NCBI RefSeq assembly: GCF_022539665.2
Contig: NC_081333.1
Span: 6,322,971 to 6,386,970, forward strand
Length of the DNA: 64,000 nt
Origin: Daphnia carinata
Taxonomy: Eukaryota > Arthropoda > Branchiopoda > Diplostraca > Daphniidae
Direction: 5' to 3'
A model generated the notes under the pieces. The model was not told where the DNA came from and ran no database searches. It saw nothing but the letters and a program-made list of their open reading frames with translations. A program made the position numbers and the translations under genes. Positions 24,667-36,500 of this stretch are shown here, one piece after another; positions within the stretch are counted from its first letter, which is position 1; each line of letters starts with the position of its first letter.

Positions 24667-25247
24667 TCATCGTGGAGGTTGAGGCCTTTTAAGGGCTAAA
24701 AACAAGAAAGCAAGTTTAGGAGAAACACAGAGCAGAGCTAAAATCCCGCTATACCATGAACAGAAAGGAACCTCTTCAGTTTTGTAGTGTTTTTCTTTAT
24801 TATTTAAAACTGAAATATACAAAAATATTTAGTAATGATGCTTCATATGAAATCGAGTACGAGTGACAGCCAGAATTAGACCACTTTTACATAAAACCAG
24901 TTGCTGCTCACTTGGAGAAAATTGCCATTCCGAATAGGAATATTTGTTGACGCGAAGTGTATACTCACAAGGGACATTGCAAGGTGGAATTTCTTTTCTG
25001 GATTGGCAGCAACTTCCGTACTTATCTTTTTATGTCTTAATGGGTACTATACTGTTTGAAAGTACAAATCCTAATTACAACTTCCAAGTAATTCCAACAT
25101 TATGTTCTACCAAAAGTCATCTGTTTCACTTGTGGTTCAAAGTCTCATGTTTCGAAATTAACTGAGTTACAGTTCAAGCCACAACGATATACTCCAAGCA
25201 TCCGAAATCAGCTCAAACACAGTGGCTGTGATCAAGCTGCCAGTGTC
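24667..25247. other. Unresolved interval between the spas 3' end and GPALPP1
   Basis: Several short open segments occur on both strands here. One on the minus strand at about 24834-25010 is cysteine-rich at its start (GSCCQSRKEIPPCNVPCEY). One on the plus strand at about 25108-25279 contains CFTCGSKSHVSK. None has a recognisable family or convincing splice pattern, so none is called. Confidence 0.3.
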
Positions 25248-26174
25248 CTAAAGATACTTTTGGTTTCCGATTTTGAATTTTGAGTTTAATTCATGAGACT
25301 TTTTTATCAATGATTTTCGTTTTGCGTCGTCAAGCTTGTTGAGTTTTAAATCTTCGTCCCGATTAAAAGGTTTCCTTTCAGTAGGTTTGGAAAGATTGTC
25401 TTTCTGAAGAAATGAACACCAATTACCTTTCATGGCTTTCCATTGATGGATAGGAAATAAAAACTGAAATTTACCATTTTTTTCAATTCTTTTTGGTGCA
25501 TCTTCAGAAGACTCTCAGATCTCTTAGTTTTATCATGCTCTGCTACAACTTTCTCTAGCTTCTGATTCCTCTTTTGTTCTAAGTATTGCTTCCTCATTTC
25601 CCCATCAAAATCATCTTTTTCTTTGGATATACTAGCCTAATAAAGATTAACATAAGGACAAGAATAGTTATATAACTCAATATTTGTTTTGGTACAATAA
25701 AACCTTGGTAGTTGGAGTTGAAGTCCATTGATCTCTGCCAACAACCTCTGGCTTTTCAGACCGATTGAATGCACGTGGGCCCAACCCAAAATTTTTCCTT
25801 TTAAGCTCTGGAAGTTCAATCATCCAGTCTTCTCTTTTAGGCTGTTTGCTTTCTTCATCTTCATCAGCCCCAAGTAATTTCCTTTTCATTTTAAGGGATC
25901 TTTGTTCAACATCAACAAATGAACTATGTTCAGAATCCCCACAGTTTGCTGGCAAGGGTCCAATAACTCTGTCATCATCAGATTCTGATTCACTTTCTTC
26001 AGTGATTGTTGCTTTTTTTTCACAAGAGATACTCGATGCATTGTTGTGCATCGGTTGTCTCAAATGGGCAGGAAGTGCTGGTCCATATAGATCAGCATCA
26101 TCGGAGTTCGAATCTGCGTCATTTTCATACGCTTTTTGTAGGTGGGGAGGTAGACTAGGTCCAATACGCGACAT
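25248..26174 (-). CDS. GPALPP1: GPALPP motifs-containing protein 1
   Basis: GPALPP1 (KIAA1704/LSR7 in human) is a poorly characterised nuclear protein. Three exons in phase 0 are read: 25704-26174, 25475-25636 and 25248-25403 (789 nt, 262 residues; human 340). Exon 1 starts MSRIGPSLPPHLQKAYE and carries three GP(S/A/L)LP-type motifs (IGPSLPP, YGPALPA, IGPLPAN) separated by acidic serine-rich stretches, then REDWMIELPELKRKNFGLGP and DQWTSTP. Exon 2 is a highly charged coiled-coil-like helix ending in SLLKMHQKELKKM. Exon 3 gives RKPFNRDEDLKLNKLDD and LIKKSHELNSKF, the conserved DUF3752 tail. The start is the Met before SRIGP; two upstream in-frame codons groups exist but are outside the family pattern. 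It is divergent from SNRPD1. Confidence 0.92.
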
Positions 26175-26740
26175 TTTCTTTTTCTCTAATAGTACCACAG
26201 AATAAAAAAATTTAGGAAAAATAGCCTTATTTTTGTTGTGGGTATAGCGACGGCTATCGAATATCTTACACCTAGCAGACGAACAGCGTCGTTTCTATTT
26301 GAAGAAGTTGGAAGGTTTTTTAGGCCTGGGTGAGTCAAGTCTCTGTTTGCGCTTGCTGCTACAGTTTTAGGACTTATCCATACTATGTAAATAGTTTTCA
26401 GCATAAAAATTTACTTGAAAACCGATTTCAACATTACAAACAATATGCTGGAACTATTTTTAAATTAGATTTCGTAATTAGCATTTCTTTTTGCCCACAG
26501 ATGGCGGTAAATACCATGCATTCAAAAGCCCCAAAGTGGTTTGTTAATAAAATAGAAAGAAATTCAATGCTATGTGCAGAAAGGCCTTTCATAGTATAAA
26601 GCATGCTTTCCAAACCAGTTTAGGATTTTGATTGTAGCGTACCTCGTGCGTTGGCTAAGTTAAGGACAAAAAAAAGACGAATTAATCGTGTATGGTGATT
26701 CATATAATATTGTATCTAACAACCAACAGATTGTCAAAAA
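26175..26740. other. Divergent promoter interval of GPALPP1 and SNRPD1
   Basis: This 566-bp interval separates the start codons of two ubiquitously expressed nuclear genes. Unlike the other divergent intervals here, no transposon was found. An open frame at 26330-26599 (plus strand) has no recognisable features and probably lies in 5' UTR. Confidence 0.5.
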
Positions 26741-27534
26741 ATGAAATTAGTTAGGTAAGTCCTTATTGTTCATCCGCTACATCTAACTTACGGTTTAATG
26801 CTGCAAGTTTGCTCTTTGTAAAGCCGGTTGGGATGCATCTGCCCATCATTGATACAATTTGTTTCAACATTTTTGTTATTTTTTCATAAATAATGCTATG
26901 TCATATATTCATTGAATAGTTGTATGATGTTTTCTTTACATTTAGGTTTTTGATGAAGCTGAGCCATGAAACTGTTATAATTGAACTGAAAAACGGAACA
27001 CAGGTTCATGGAACAATAACAGGTATTTATTTTTTTTAAATATTTTTTCTGTATGTCTTCAGTTGTTCTTTAATTATACTATTTAATAAGTATCTTAGAA
27101 ATCTTTTGTAAGTAAATGCACTTAGTTTTCTTTGCAAATTGTTTTTTGGTGTGTACGTATAATAGCCCATCGATTCTGCATTTTCAGGTGTTGATGTTGC
27201 CATGAATACTCATTTAAAGGCTGTAAAAATGACAGTAAAGAATAGAGATCCTGTTCAGCTTGAAACTCTAAGTATTAGAGGGAACAATATTCGGTACTAC
27301 ATTCTACCTGATTCTCTTCCTTTGGAAACATTGTTGTTGGATGATTCTCCAAAAGCCAAGGCTAAAAAGAAAAAAGATGCAAGTGGTAGAGGTAATTTTT
27401 TGCATTTTTTAAATTGTATATTTGTCTCTGATCATTTTTATAAATTGTCAGCCCGTGGAAGAGGACGTGGACGCGGAGCTGTCAGAGGAGGGCGTGGACG
27501 AGGGCGTGGACGAGCCACTGGTCCTCGACGCTGA
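26741..27534 (+). CDS. SNRPD1: Small nuclear ribonucleoprotein Sm D1
   Basis: SmD1 is a core component of the heteroheptameric Sm ring on U1, U2, U4 and U5 snRNAs. Four exons are read: 26741-26754, 26946-27022, 27188-27391 and 27452-27534 (378 nt, 125 residues; human 119). Exon 1 has only 14 coding nucleotides (MKLV plus part of Arg). The Sm fold follows: [17 protein letters not shown] and [19 protein letters not shown] (Sm1), then [19 protein letters not shown] (Sm2). The basic KAKAKKKK stretch leads into a C-terminal RG-rich tail ([13 protein letters not shown]), the substrate of PRMT5-type symmetric arginine methylation and binding site for SMN. The last intron splits the RG tail from the body. 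A classical AATAAA was not found near the stop. Confidence 0.97.
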
Positions 27535-30515
27535 AACTTTTGTAATTTCAAACGCTTTCCATTTTTTTTCCCTTTTGAGCAAATGTGGAAGAAGTTTTCA
27601 TTTGCATTACAAATCGTCATTGTCTTAGATGTTTTTCGCCACCTTTAGCAGTCATTGAAACGCCTTAGTTCTGTGTACAATACTTTAAAGTTAACCGATG
27701 AACGACAGTTTAAGCATTCGTGCCTATCAGACCACTATCGTTTTTAATGGCGTTTTTTCGTAATTAATATAAATTATGTTTTCAAAAGTTTACAATGGTT
27801 GTAGAGCAGCTGCGCGAAACTCTACCTCATCGCATCAACTGCGTGAGCGTATCCCTTTAAAGTTTACAAAACAACCCGCTAAAACAATTGAAAAAAGATG
27901 GTATCATAACAAATCAAGCAGACAACATGTACACTACTAGTTTAGTTCCGATAGCATAATCTACTTCTAATATAGAATCCTTCTGTTAAATTGATCAACT
28001 ACATTTAAGTCCAAATTAGAAACTGAGAGCTAAAAAAATTGCATTTTCAAAGCTGTTGGCATTAGCTGATGAAAACATTTTCAGGCTTTTAGTGACGTAC
28101 GTAAACAAATGTACGGATTTCACAGAATTCTGATTTGAAATCAATTATTTTATTATCTATGGTTTTTATTACTTATTAATTTTTCGGACAACATACGTGA
28201 TACATGTTTGGTGCAACGAAGCCGTTTTACTCTTCGGGAAAATGCGATGGTTAAATATTTATCAGTTCAAGCACGAGAACTACGTTGGTCGCTGGCATCG
28301 ATTCAGTTTGAGTAAATAGGTTATTTTAGATTTCCATCCGTATGCCTGGCCTTTTATGCGACAGTGAAACTTTTTCTTTCCAGGTATCTTCTTATCTCTA
28401 AGCATATGGTCGCTACTTTCAGCTACGACGCAACTAGAAAATTTACACCGTCCCGATCGGCGTCCCGTAGAACAGCAATTTTTTATGCATTATTAAATAA
28501 TGTTTCATTAAATTTCGGTTTCCAGGTTTGGAGTGCTAAGGAGGTTACTGCTAAACAGAGTTCGCAGTACAAAAATAACGAAAATTAAATTAATTAAGGA
28601 GGGGATAATATTTGTTACGCAGCAGCATTTAATTTAATGCATAACTAATAATTTAAGTACAATTATTTCTCAAACGCCGACCATTTGTGGAGCAGACTAC
28701 GTCTGTTATACGGCCCACGGTCGCCACTACGTAGCAGTAGTAGCCTACACACGGTACAAGTAGACTACTTCTGCCAGAGGTTTGTAGAAATTTAATCCAC
28801 AAAATACAATGCAAGAACTTGCAGACTTCGACCAAATTTGTCGAAACCAGTCGGTTGTTTAAATAAAGTTCGAAGTCAGCGAATCGACTATTATGCTGCT
28901 GAGCCTAATAATTCGAAAAGTGTGATTAAATAATGTTCAAGACAATCCCACAAGGGCAATCCAATAAAGAATGCAGATGTCGTCCTTGATCTCGGATTTT
29001 CGGCCCGTCTTTTTCTTTTAGACAAAACTTCGTAAAGCTGTCTTTGAGCTTGAGGAAATGAAGCGATTTTAAACAACATGCATTTGAGCATTGGATCCGT
29101 TTGGTGCTTAAATTAATTTCAAAGTGGGAGTTTTTGTAACTGTATATTTTGACCATTCTAGAGAATATAATTGGCTATCGTTAGACGATGTCAAACAAAT
29201 GTATCTTTGTTGTTTGTTTTTCTTTTTTGTTTTGCCTTTTTTTTTGTGTAATTTTTTGTTTAATTTTTTTTTCTCATACTTTTTTTTGCATGCGGCACTT
29301 CATTTATGTAGTCATCGAGAGATGGTGGCATAATGAAATGTTTGACGAAACTGCATGTGAAACAAACAGAATAATAAAAATGCTAACAAATACCGGGGAA
29401 TAAAGATAAACGCTAAAATGTTGCATATATCAAGTATTGAAAAGATATATAAGGGTGAACACGAGATTAAAATAAAAAAAACGTACACCGCATGGTTTTA
29501 ACGTCCTTTGAGAGGCTCATTGGCAATTGGTATGGTGAACGAACGGAGGGCTTTAAGCTCTCAAAAGAATGTCAGCACTTGATGCCTTTTGAGCTAATAG
29601 TCATTGTAAAAGAAAGCGCGTCCTGTAGCATGCATAAAAGTTGTGAGACAAAACGGAGGACAATTGAGACAATATCATTAATTTTTAAAACATCCGTTTC
29701 AAATAGCGACATAGATGAACATTCACTCAGGTATATCCGAGACCGTGGTCGGCCAAGCAACTGGACGAAAAAGAAAAATTATAACTTGATCCGTCATACA
29801 ACAATATCCGCGTGTACGCACAAATGCAACGCGGAAGAGAGATTTCCGATGGAGAGGCATGGCATGATTGGGTTGATCTCATTGATTTGGCAACAACGAT
29901 CGACATTTGGCATTGTGCATTATTTAAATACAAATTTTACCTTCATCCAGAACTCTAAACTGTTTCCCAACGTCTCTTTTCTTTTCTTATTATTATTATT
30001 TTTTTATTATTTTTTTTATCATTTTTATTTTTTAATATTTTCATTTTATGTCAGCCGCTTGGCTAGAGGACTGGGATTAGAGTCAACAGTCTGAAGAATT
30101 GATATGAGAGAGCTATGAAGAGTGAGTGAGCTGCCGTGTTGTATGAGATCAGAGCGAGCGGTGTTGGATGATCTACACCACACAGCTCCTTGATATGCTA
30201 TCGCATCCGAAACAATGGGGATAATGTAAATGTAAAGTTCTTGTACAAATCCAGACTTTTCTGGGCATTACAGGTGCTATTCATCACGGTAAACTATTAT
30301 AGCAAATCTATGCATCACTGGTTAGAGTCGGTCTTATATCCTTGAACGTCACACTGAGGAATCGAAATCAGAAGGCAAATTATCTCAGATAATGCACAAT
30401 GCTAGCAATTTCGTGCTAATGATCAATCTAATTTATATGTAGCATATATTGGATGGCGGGACGATGGCTTTAAGTCGGTCAGTATGACAATTCGAGATTT
30501 CGAGTTTTTAACTTT
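27535..30515. other. Interval between SNRPD1 and the 3' end of grh
   Basis: About 3 kb of AT-rich sequence holds the SNRPD1 3' UTR at its left and the grh 3' UTR at its right. T-rich runs occur at 29210-29290 and 29985-30030. Apart from the uncertain frame at 29492-30094 no gene, RNA or transposon was recognised. Confidence 0.5.
29492..30094 (+). CDS. Unidentified orphan ORF, low confidence
   Basis: A 200-codon open frame starts MVLTSFERLIGNWYGERT; its first 150 codons are of mixed composition and its last 50 are T-rich low complexity (LFLLLLFFYYFFYHFYF), an unlikely protein end. TATATAAGG at about 29447-29455 lies some 40 nt before the ATG and could be a TATA box. No domain was recognised. 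It may be a chance frame, a relic, or the start of a gene with an unrecognised splice. Confidence 0.2.
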   Translation: MVLTSFERLIGNWYGERTEGFKLSKECQHLMPFELIVIVKESASCSMHKSCETKRRTIETISLIFKTSVSNSDIDEHSLRYIRDRGRPSNWTKKKNYNLIRHTTISACTHKCNAEERFPMERHGMIGLISLIWQQRSTFGIVHYLNTNFTFIQNSKLFPNVSFLFLLLLFFYYFFYHFYFLIFSFYVSRLARGLGLESTV

Positions 30516-33500
30516 TCACGTGTCGTACAGCTCCTTGAGAGTGATGTCATACATTCCCTCTTCCGACGATGTAGTTATTTCTAATATGAACAAATCCTCG
30601 TTGCAATAATGCTTGAGCATATCATCGTCAATTTTGGCCAAAATCCTACAATTAAATAGATATACAACATATACGTTAATAAGAACTTACTGCCATAATT
30701 ACCATCGAATTTAACCATTAATTTCTATTGTGATTATTGAATGCAATCTGTTTCCGTCTATAAATTATACTATAAGGCGTGGTAAAAACGGATTGTTACC
30801 CTTTGGCATTTTTCCTGTAGAGCATGTTAATGGTAGATGCAGATAGCTTGTATTTGCTCTCGATCTGTTCAGAAACAGAACCAAATTTTTATGCTTTTTT
30901 TTAAACGATACCGAAGTGTTGCTAATAACACACTTAAAACTTATTCAGTTCAACGATTTTCAAAATAAAAAGTTTGTCTGGATGAATGAGACCATTATTG
31001 CGATCATTTAAGAATTTTTTCGCAATGAAGCTCACGGTTAAATTTACTATTGGATTAGAGTTTCTACACTTACGGCGTCTAGAAGTCCAAGTGATGTTGG
31101 TGGCACCAAATGAAGTGGAGTAAAGGCCAATTCATTTTCTTGGCGCACGTATATCATAACTCGCTCGCACGGAGGAGGTGTTAATTTCCGCCTTTTGGCA
31201 GCAGGTGACGCATATAGAGTGGCAATGTTACCAGGCCCAGCTATAGCCGGCGGTCCTATTAGGTTTGTGTGCGTGTCCAAAAATTCTTTCCTATATTGAA
31301 ATGAATATTAAAATGATGGCACAAGATAACAAGAGAAAACAACATATGAAGCAATAGGAAAAAGAGAGTGGTTTTACCTTTCGTGATCTTGGCCATAGAA
31401 ACTTGGAAGTTCCATTGAAGCCCCAAGCTGTAATGGAAAATAAATTGTATTTATCGAATGGCTTGAATAAGATTACGCATTTCCATGCTAAATAGAACAG
31501 CGAGAAATGCCTACCTTCTCGTGATCATCCGGAGTAAAAAGGGTTGGCGGTTTCATCAAATCCGCCATGTGATAGAACTCGGATCGTTCAGCGTTGAGAT
31601 GATAAAGTTCCTCCAGCCGTTTGTTTCTACCGGTAACGACCATTTTTCTTTTTGCTGCACGTCTCTCTTCGTCGCGCGTCTTCCTTTCCGCTCCCTTATC
31701 CACATTACAATGATATGTTTACAAGTCCCGTTATTAATCAAATCTTAAAAGTGGAAGATAAAACTATGAATTTTTCTCAAATTATAATTGCAAATGTCTA
31801 CTTCTATGACGTTTTCCGAGAATTTTGTGGCTTCTCGGGGTTTCTGAAATTGCAACGTTCTTAGGCATCCCGCTTGGGCCAAAATGAAATTAAAAGTTTC
31901 GACTTTCGTTCACGTTTGTTTGAATACGATTACTTAGATTTATGATTTTTGCTATCCTACAAAAGATTTTATTGTTTCACATTACGTTCTTCTTTTATTC
32001 AAAAAGCGTTTGGCGATCCTTTCATGAATCATGAAACTAAGTCGACTTTTACGCATCGATCTTCCTATACCTTATTAATTTCGGACCAAGGTCTAATCTA
32101 GAGCAAAAGTCATTAAATTCGTAGTAGGCGTGGTAACGAACGCACTCTGTACTATAATTTCATATCCACTTGACTGAACTGTCCACGGGTGCGACTCGAT
32201 AAGATATAACATTTCAAGTCATCTCTCATTTTCAAGGGTTTGCCTACAGTGTTCCGCAATTTTATTTTGTATCATGAACAAATATGTATATATTGTTATA
32301 CTTGAAAAAAAAAAATGAACAAATTCACCTTTGGTTTGAACACAAACCACAGGTGAAAATTTTTGCCTGTTGAAAAAGGGTGGGTTATTCTTCGGATGAC
32401 GGTGCCCAGCAGATAAAAGAATCTCGAAACGAACGCTGAATGAAGCCTGGCACGCAACCTAGCGATGATGGCCGCAGGATAAAGAGGGTGCGGTCTATCC
32501 AAGAATCCGTATTAAACGTTTCGTGTGTGTGTATGTGTGTGTATGTGTTTATGCGCGTATGTGTTAAGAAATATTATAGATGTGCAAGAAAAACGAAAAC
32601 AAGCCAATTCTGTTTTGGCGAAATCTCTGAGCCTCTCGTACAGCCAATTCGATGCCGACAATATCTGTGTGACCTGATTCTTACCGGCATTAATTGCGTA
32701 GCTTCTTCAAGCGAATCAAGAAAAATTGGAATGATTCATCCAACAACTGAATGTTTCCGTCATCCCGTGCTTCAATCTCTTATTGTTTAATCGCTGAAAG
32801 AAAGGGCAGAATCGAGTTTGACCCCCTTATTGCTGTCAAAATCCTAATGAGCAAGGGTCCGGCCTAGCTGATTAGAACACTCGGTAAGTAAGACCCGAGC
32901 TTCTGAAGCCGTCGGGCCCATGATACAAGATGTGGACCATCGACAAAAAGGCACACGACCGCAGGGAAAGCTATTAAGACACATAAGGGAAACGATAAAT
33001 AATTCAGCCAAGTGGCTTTCATCATTATTGTTGCTTTCACAAACTATCAAAGGCAATCATCCAGTTGTGCGTGCGTTCAGCTTTTATTAATAAATTGTCG
33101 TAAGACGTCTAATGGGTGAAAGTCTCGATGACGGAATGCAAAGCGATTGACCAACCTGATGGATACACGTTTTCGTCGTTTCGGCATTTCCGTTTCTACT
33201 CCTTCGTTTATCGACTCTTTCGAAACAATGTTTTCTCTAACGCACATTTCAGCGCTGGTTAAATAAACTAGATAATTTGTAGTGATCATAATAGAGCTTA
33301 TCTTGGTTCCCGATAGCTAGTCCATCAGACCTGCTTACAGTATCTGCGCATAGTGAGTATCCAAACGCAAAAATGTTTTGCTTCAACGGCAGTCTCCAAA
33401 ACTTCGGCGTGGACAACAACCCAAAGAGAGGAAAAAAAGTGCATTGTAAATGTGAAACGCAGAATGGAAACTTCAGGATAAAAAAGGTGTCTGAACAACG

Positions 33501-36500
33501 AGATGAGGTTCAGATGGTTTTCGAGCGTGACTTCAGATTTTCATATCATCTCATAGGAGATCCATCATGCTGGCGGGGTCAAAGATTACACGTCACTTCT
33601 CCGCCCTCCTACGGTACCGACACTTATACTACTCTCTCTCTCTCTCTCTCTACTCTTCTCTTTTTATTTTTTTTTCTTATTCTCTCTCGCCTTCTTACTT
33701 TCTGACCCTCCCTATCTCATTTTTGCTTTCTGTCGACCATGCAGTCAATCGCGAGTGGTTTGATATTAAAAAATAAATAAAAAATTTTTAAAATGACAAA
33801 AAAAAAAATTCAAAATTTCCATGAGACGGATTCGATTGGCTATAGAAAACATTTCTGCTTACGAGCGGGATGCCTGAAATTGAGGAACGTTTCGCAATCT
33901 CTCGCAAAGAAGCTTAGAATTCATCGTTAATAAAACCAACGCAAATATGTCGAACTGCTATTTCAATGTGGAAACAAAGGCAATACTCAAGACAGAATGT
34001 AACGTCCACTATGCTAACGGAAATGTCACGACGTTAAGAATCTTGGCGTAGTTTCATAAAGAAAAAAGACCATACAATTCCTTTTTGCAGAAGGTAAAAG
34101 AAAAGTCTTACCTTATCACAGAAAACTTTAACTTGACAATAGCCGCGATGGAAGACTGGTATGGAATCTCGCGGGTCGTCGAACGTGTCAATCTGCAGAT
34201 GGAGTGGTAAACCCTGGAGGACAAAACAAAAGCTTGATTATTATAGGCTAGGCCGAGTAAAAGCAAAAAATCAAAAAGGGAAAAACGTAAAGGAAAAAAA
34301 TGAAAAAAAAAAGATACGATGTTAAAATACATGGTAGACGTTAATAATAAGGCATGGTTAGATCAGATCCCATCCATCAACTTGTGCAAGTAACTGGCAG
34401 CCCAAGGCATGAATCACACAGTGTGTGTGCATCATTCGATTTATTCAAATGATTAAGGTCAGTGAAAATGTGTATGGATAAAGCATGGCTTGAATTTCAC
34501 CATATCACTATATATAGCCATGGAGGAGCGGTGCCCAGGGTTCAATCGAATCAACATTGAATATGCGTGTCAGTTATATATGCTCTGAGCCCTGCGGACG
34601 AGAGGTAAAGACTCGCGGGTTCAATAGAGTAAAAAAAAAAAAAAAAAAAGAAAAAGAGATACATATAATACAACAGATCCACACATACACAGCAGCAGCA
34701 AAGAAAGAAAAAAAGAAAAAAAACTATGTTTTGGTATGCTTGCTTTGATGTGCTGTGCGTATGTAAAGAAAAACCTGGACAGGTGTCCGTCACAGTGGAA
34801 GAAAAAAAAAAGGAACGACTGAAAAGAGCGGAGAGAGAGATGGACGTCTGTAGCTAGCAGATTAAATCAAGGCCTGGCGTGTACAATTGCGATGCCAAGT
34901 GATGCATTTCTGGCTATCTGTTTGGAATTGGTTTCCCGCCCCGAACGAAGAAAATCTTTTCAAAGTAAACAAGCCAATGCTATGCAAACATTTTCTTGAT
35001 ATAGTACACGCCGTGGAAACGCCTCGTCTTTGGATAGTTTAACCAACTCTTTCGCCTTTCTAGAACTGCTCGGCTTCAACGAGTGCCCCCCCTCCTTCCC
35101 TTCCGCTACAGTGTCAAACAAAGACGGAATGCGAGAGCGATAGAAAAATGTAACGACACTGATATGTATCGACACAAGAGGGAAAAAATTGTTTTCTTTT
35201 TTGAACACACGGTCTCTGTGTATATGAGTAGTAGCTGGCATAAGATAAAGGGTAGTATTCGGGCTCGGCCGCTCACTTATGCGGGAATAACAGCAAGAAT
35301 GATGATGCCGAGCGACGGCGGCTTAGAAATCAATCAATCCTATTGCTGCAACTCGCTACAGAGGACGTAGACATAAAGAGAGAGAGAGAGAGAGAGAAGA
35401 AAGAAGAAAGAAGAGTCCAAAGAAAGAGCAAAAGGTCTCCCTTCTTTCTCCTCTTTAAGAGATAGTTCATTTGCATAGTAAAGGAGAAAGAGAGAAAAAA
35501 ACGAGCTGGAGGTAGACAGATAGGGTGAGAGAAATCGGTCCGTGAGAAAACGGCCGAGAACTCGTAGAAGAAAAGAGAAGCAAAGAGACGAGAAGAGAAA
35601 AGGTGACACAGACGTGGAGACCAGTCATGGAGGTATGGGAGGAGGGGTTGTATCGAAAAGGGGATGAACAATTGAGCATCGCTTTTTTTTTTTTTTTTAA
35701 CTATGGCACAAGGTTTCGGCTAGTGGGCACTTCTTTTGATTGGTAACTATTTCCCGGATGGTTCACTATAGCCACTACCAGGGCGTTCTTTTATCGTTCG
35801 TCTGCTGAGTAATGGAAAATAGACTGAGCAAATCGTTGTAGTCTGACCTCAAACGGCCAATACACTTTGTATTGGAAGTGATTATTTTAATTTCTTTTCT
35901 TCCTCTCTCTTTTTTTTTGAATTTTTCAATTCCGTGGTGGACTGGACTGTTGATTAATCCAATCAAATACTAACGAGACTGTGCATTTTTTTTTTCAACA
36001 AAGGAACTCTTGGGTTTGTTCACTTCGATGGGGGATACAAAAGAAAATGAAAAAAGCACAAGGTCTTTTATTTTTTATTTATCAAAGCCCCTCGCAGCAA
36101 CTAGCCAATGGAAAAAAAATGAAAAAAAAAACCGATGGACTTTATATGTTCGAGCTAATTAGATTACTTAAAAGAAATTTCGTTGCAACCCGATTTGAAA
36201 GAAGAGAACAAAATACAATGAGAAAGACGATCGGAAATGACAGTTGACGATAGCAAGAGATACTAAATTAAAGTAGTGGTGGTATGCAGAGCAAAGCGAA
36301 AGCTCGGGTGTAGCGTTTGTCCTGCGATCGAATCCTAATTCTCGATTTGCATATGAAAGAAGCGACCAGACCGTATGTACCCTTTCGCTTTTGAGGCCAA
36401 AAGATGGGGCGGTATAGCGCTGGGAAGGAAGAAAGAAAGGGTTGAACGGAACGCAAATCGACCTGATCTCATTCACAGTTCACTATGTGGCATTACTCAA

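Noticed and set aside
35330-35680. Three overlapping minus-strand frames rich in Phe, Ser and Leu.
   Set aside because: They are translations of a purine/pyrimidine simple-repeat stretch within a grh intron.
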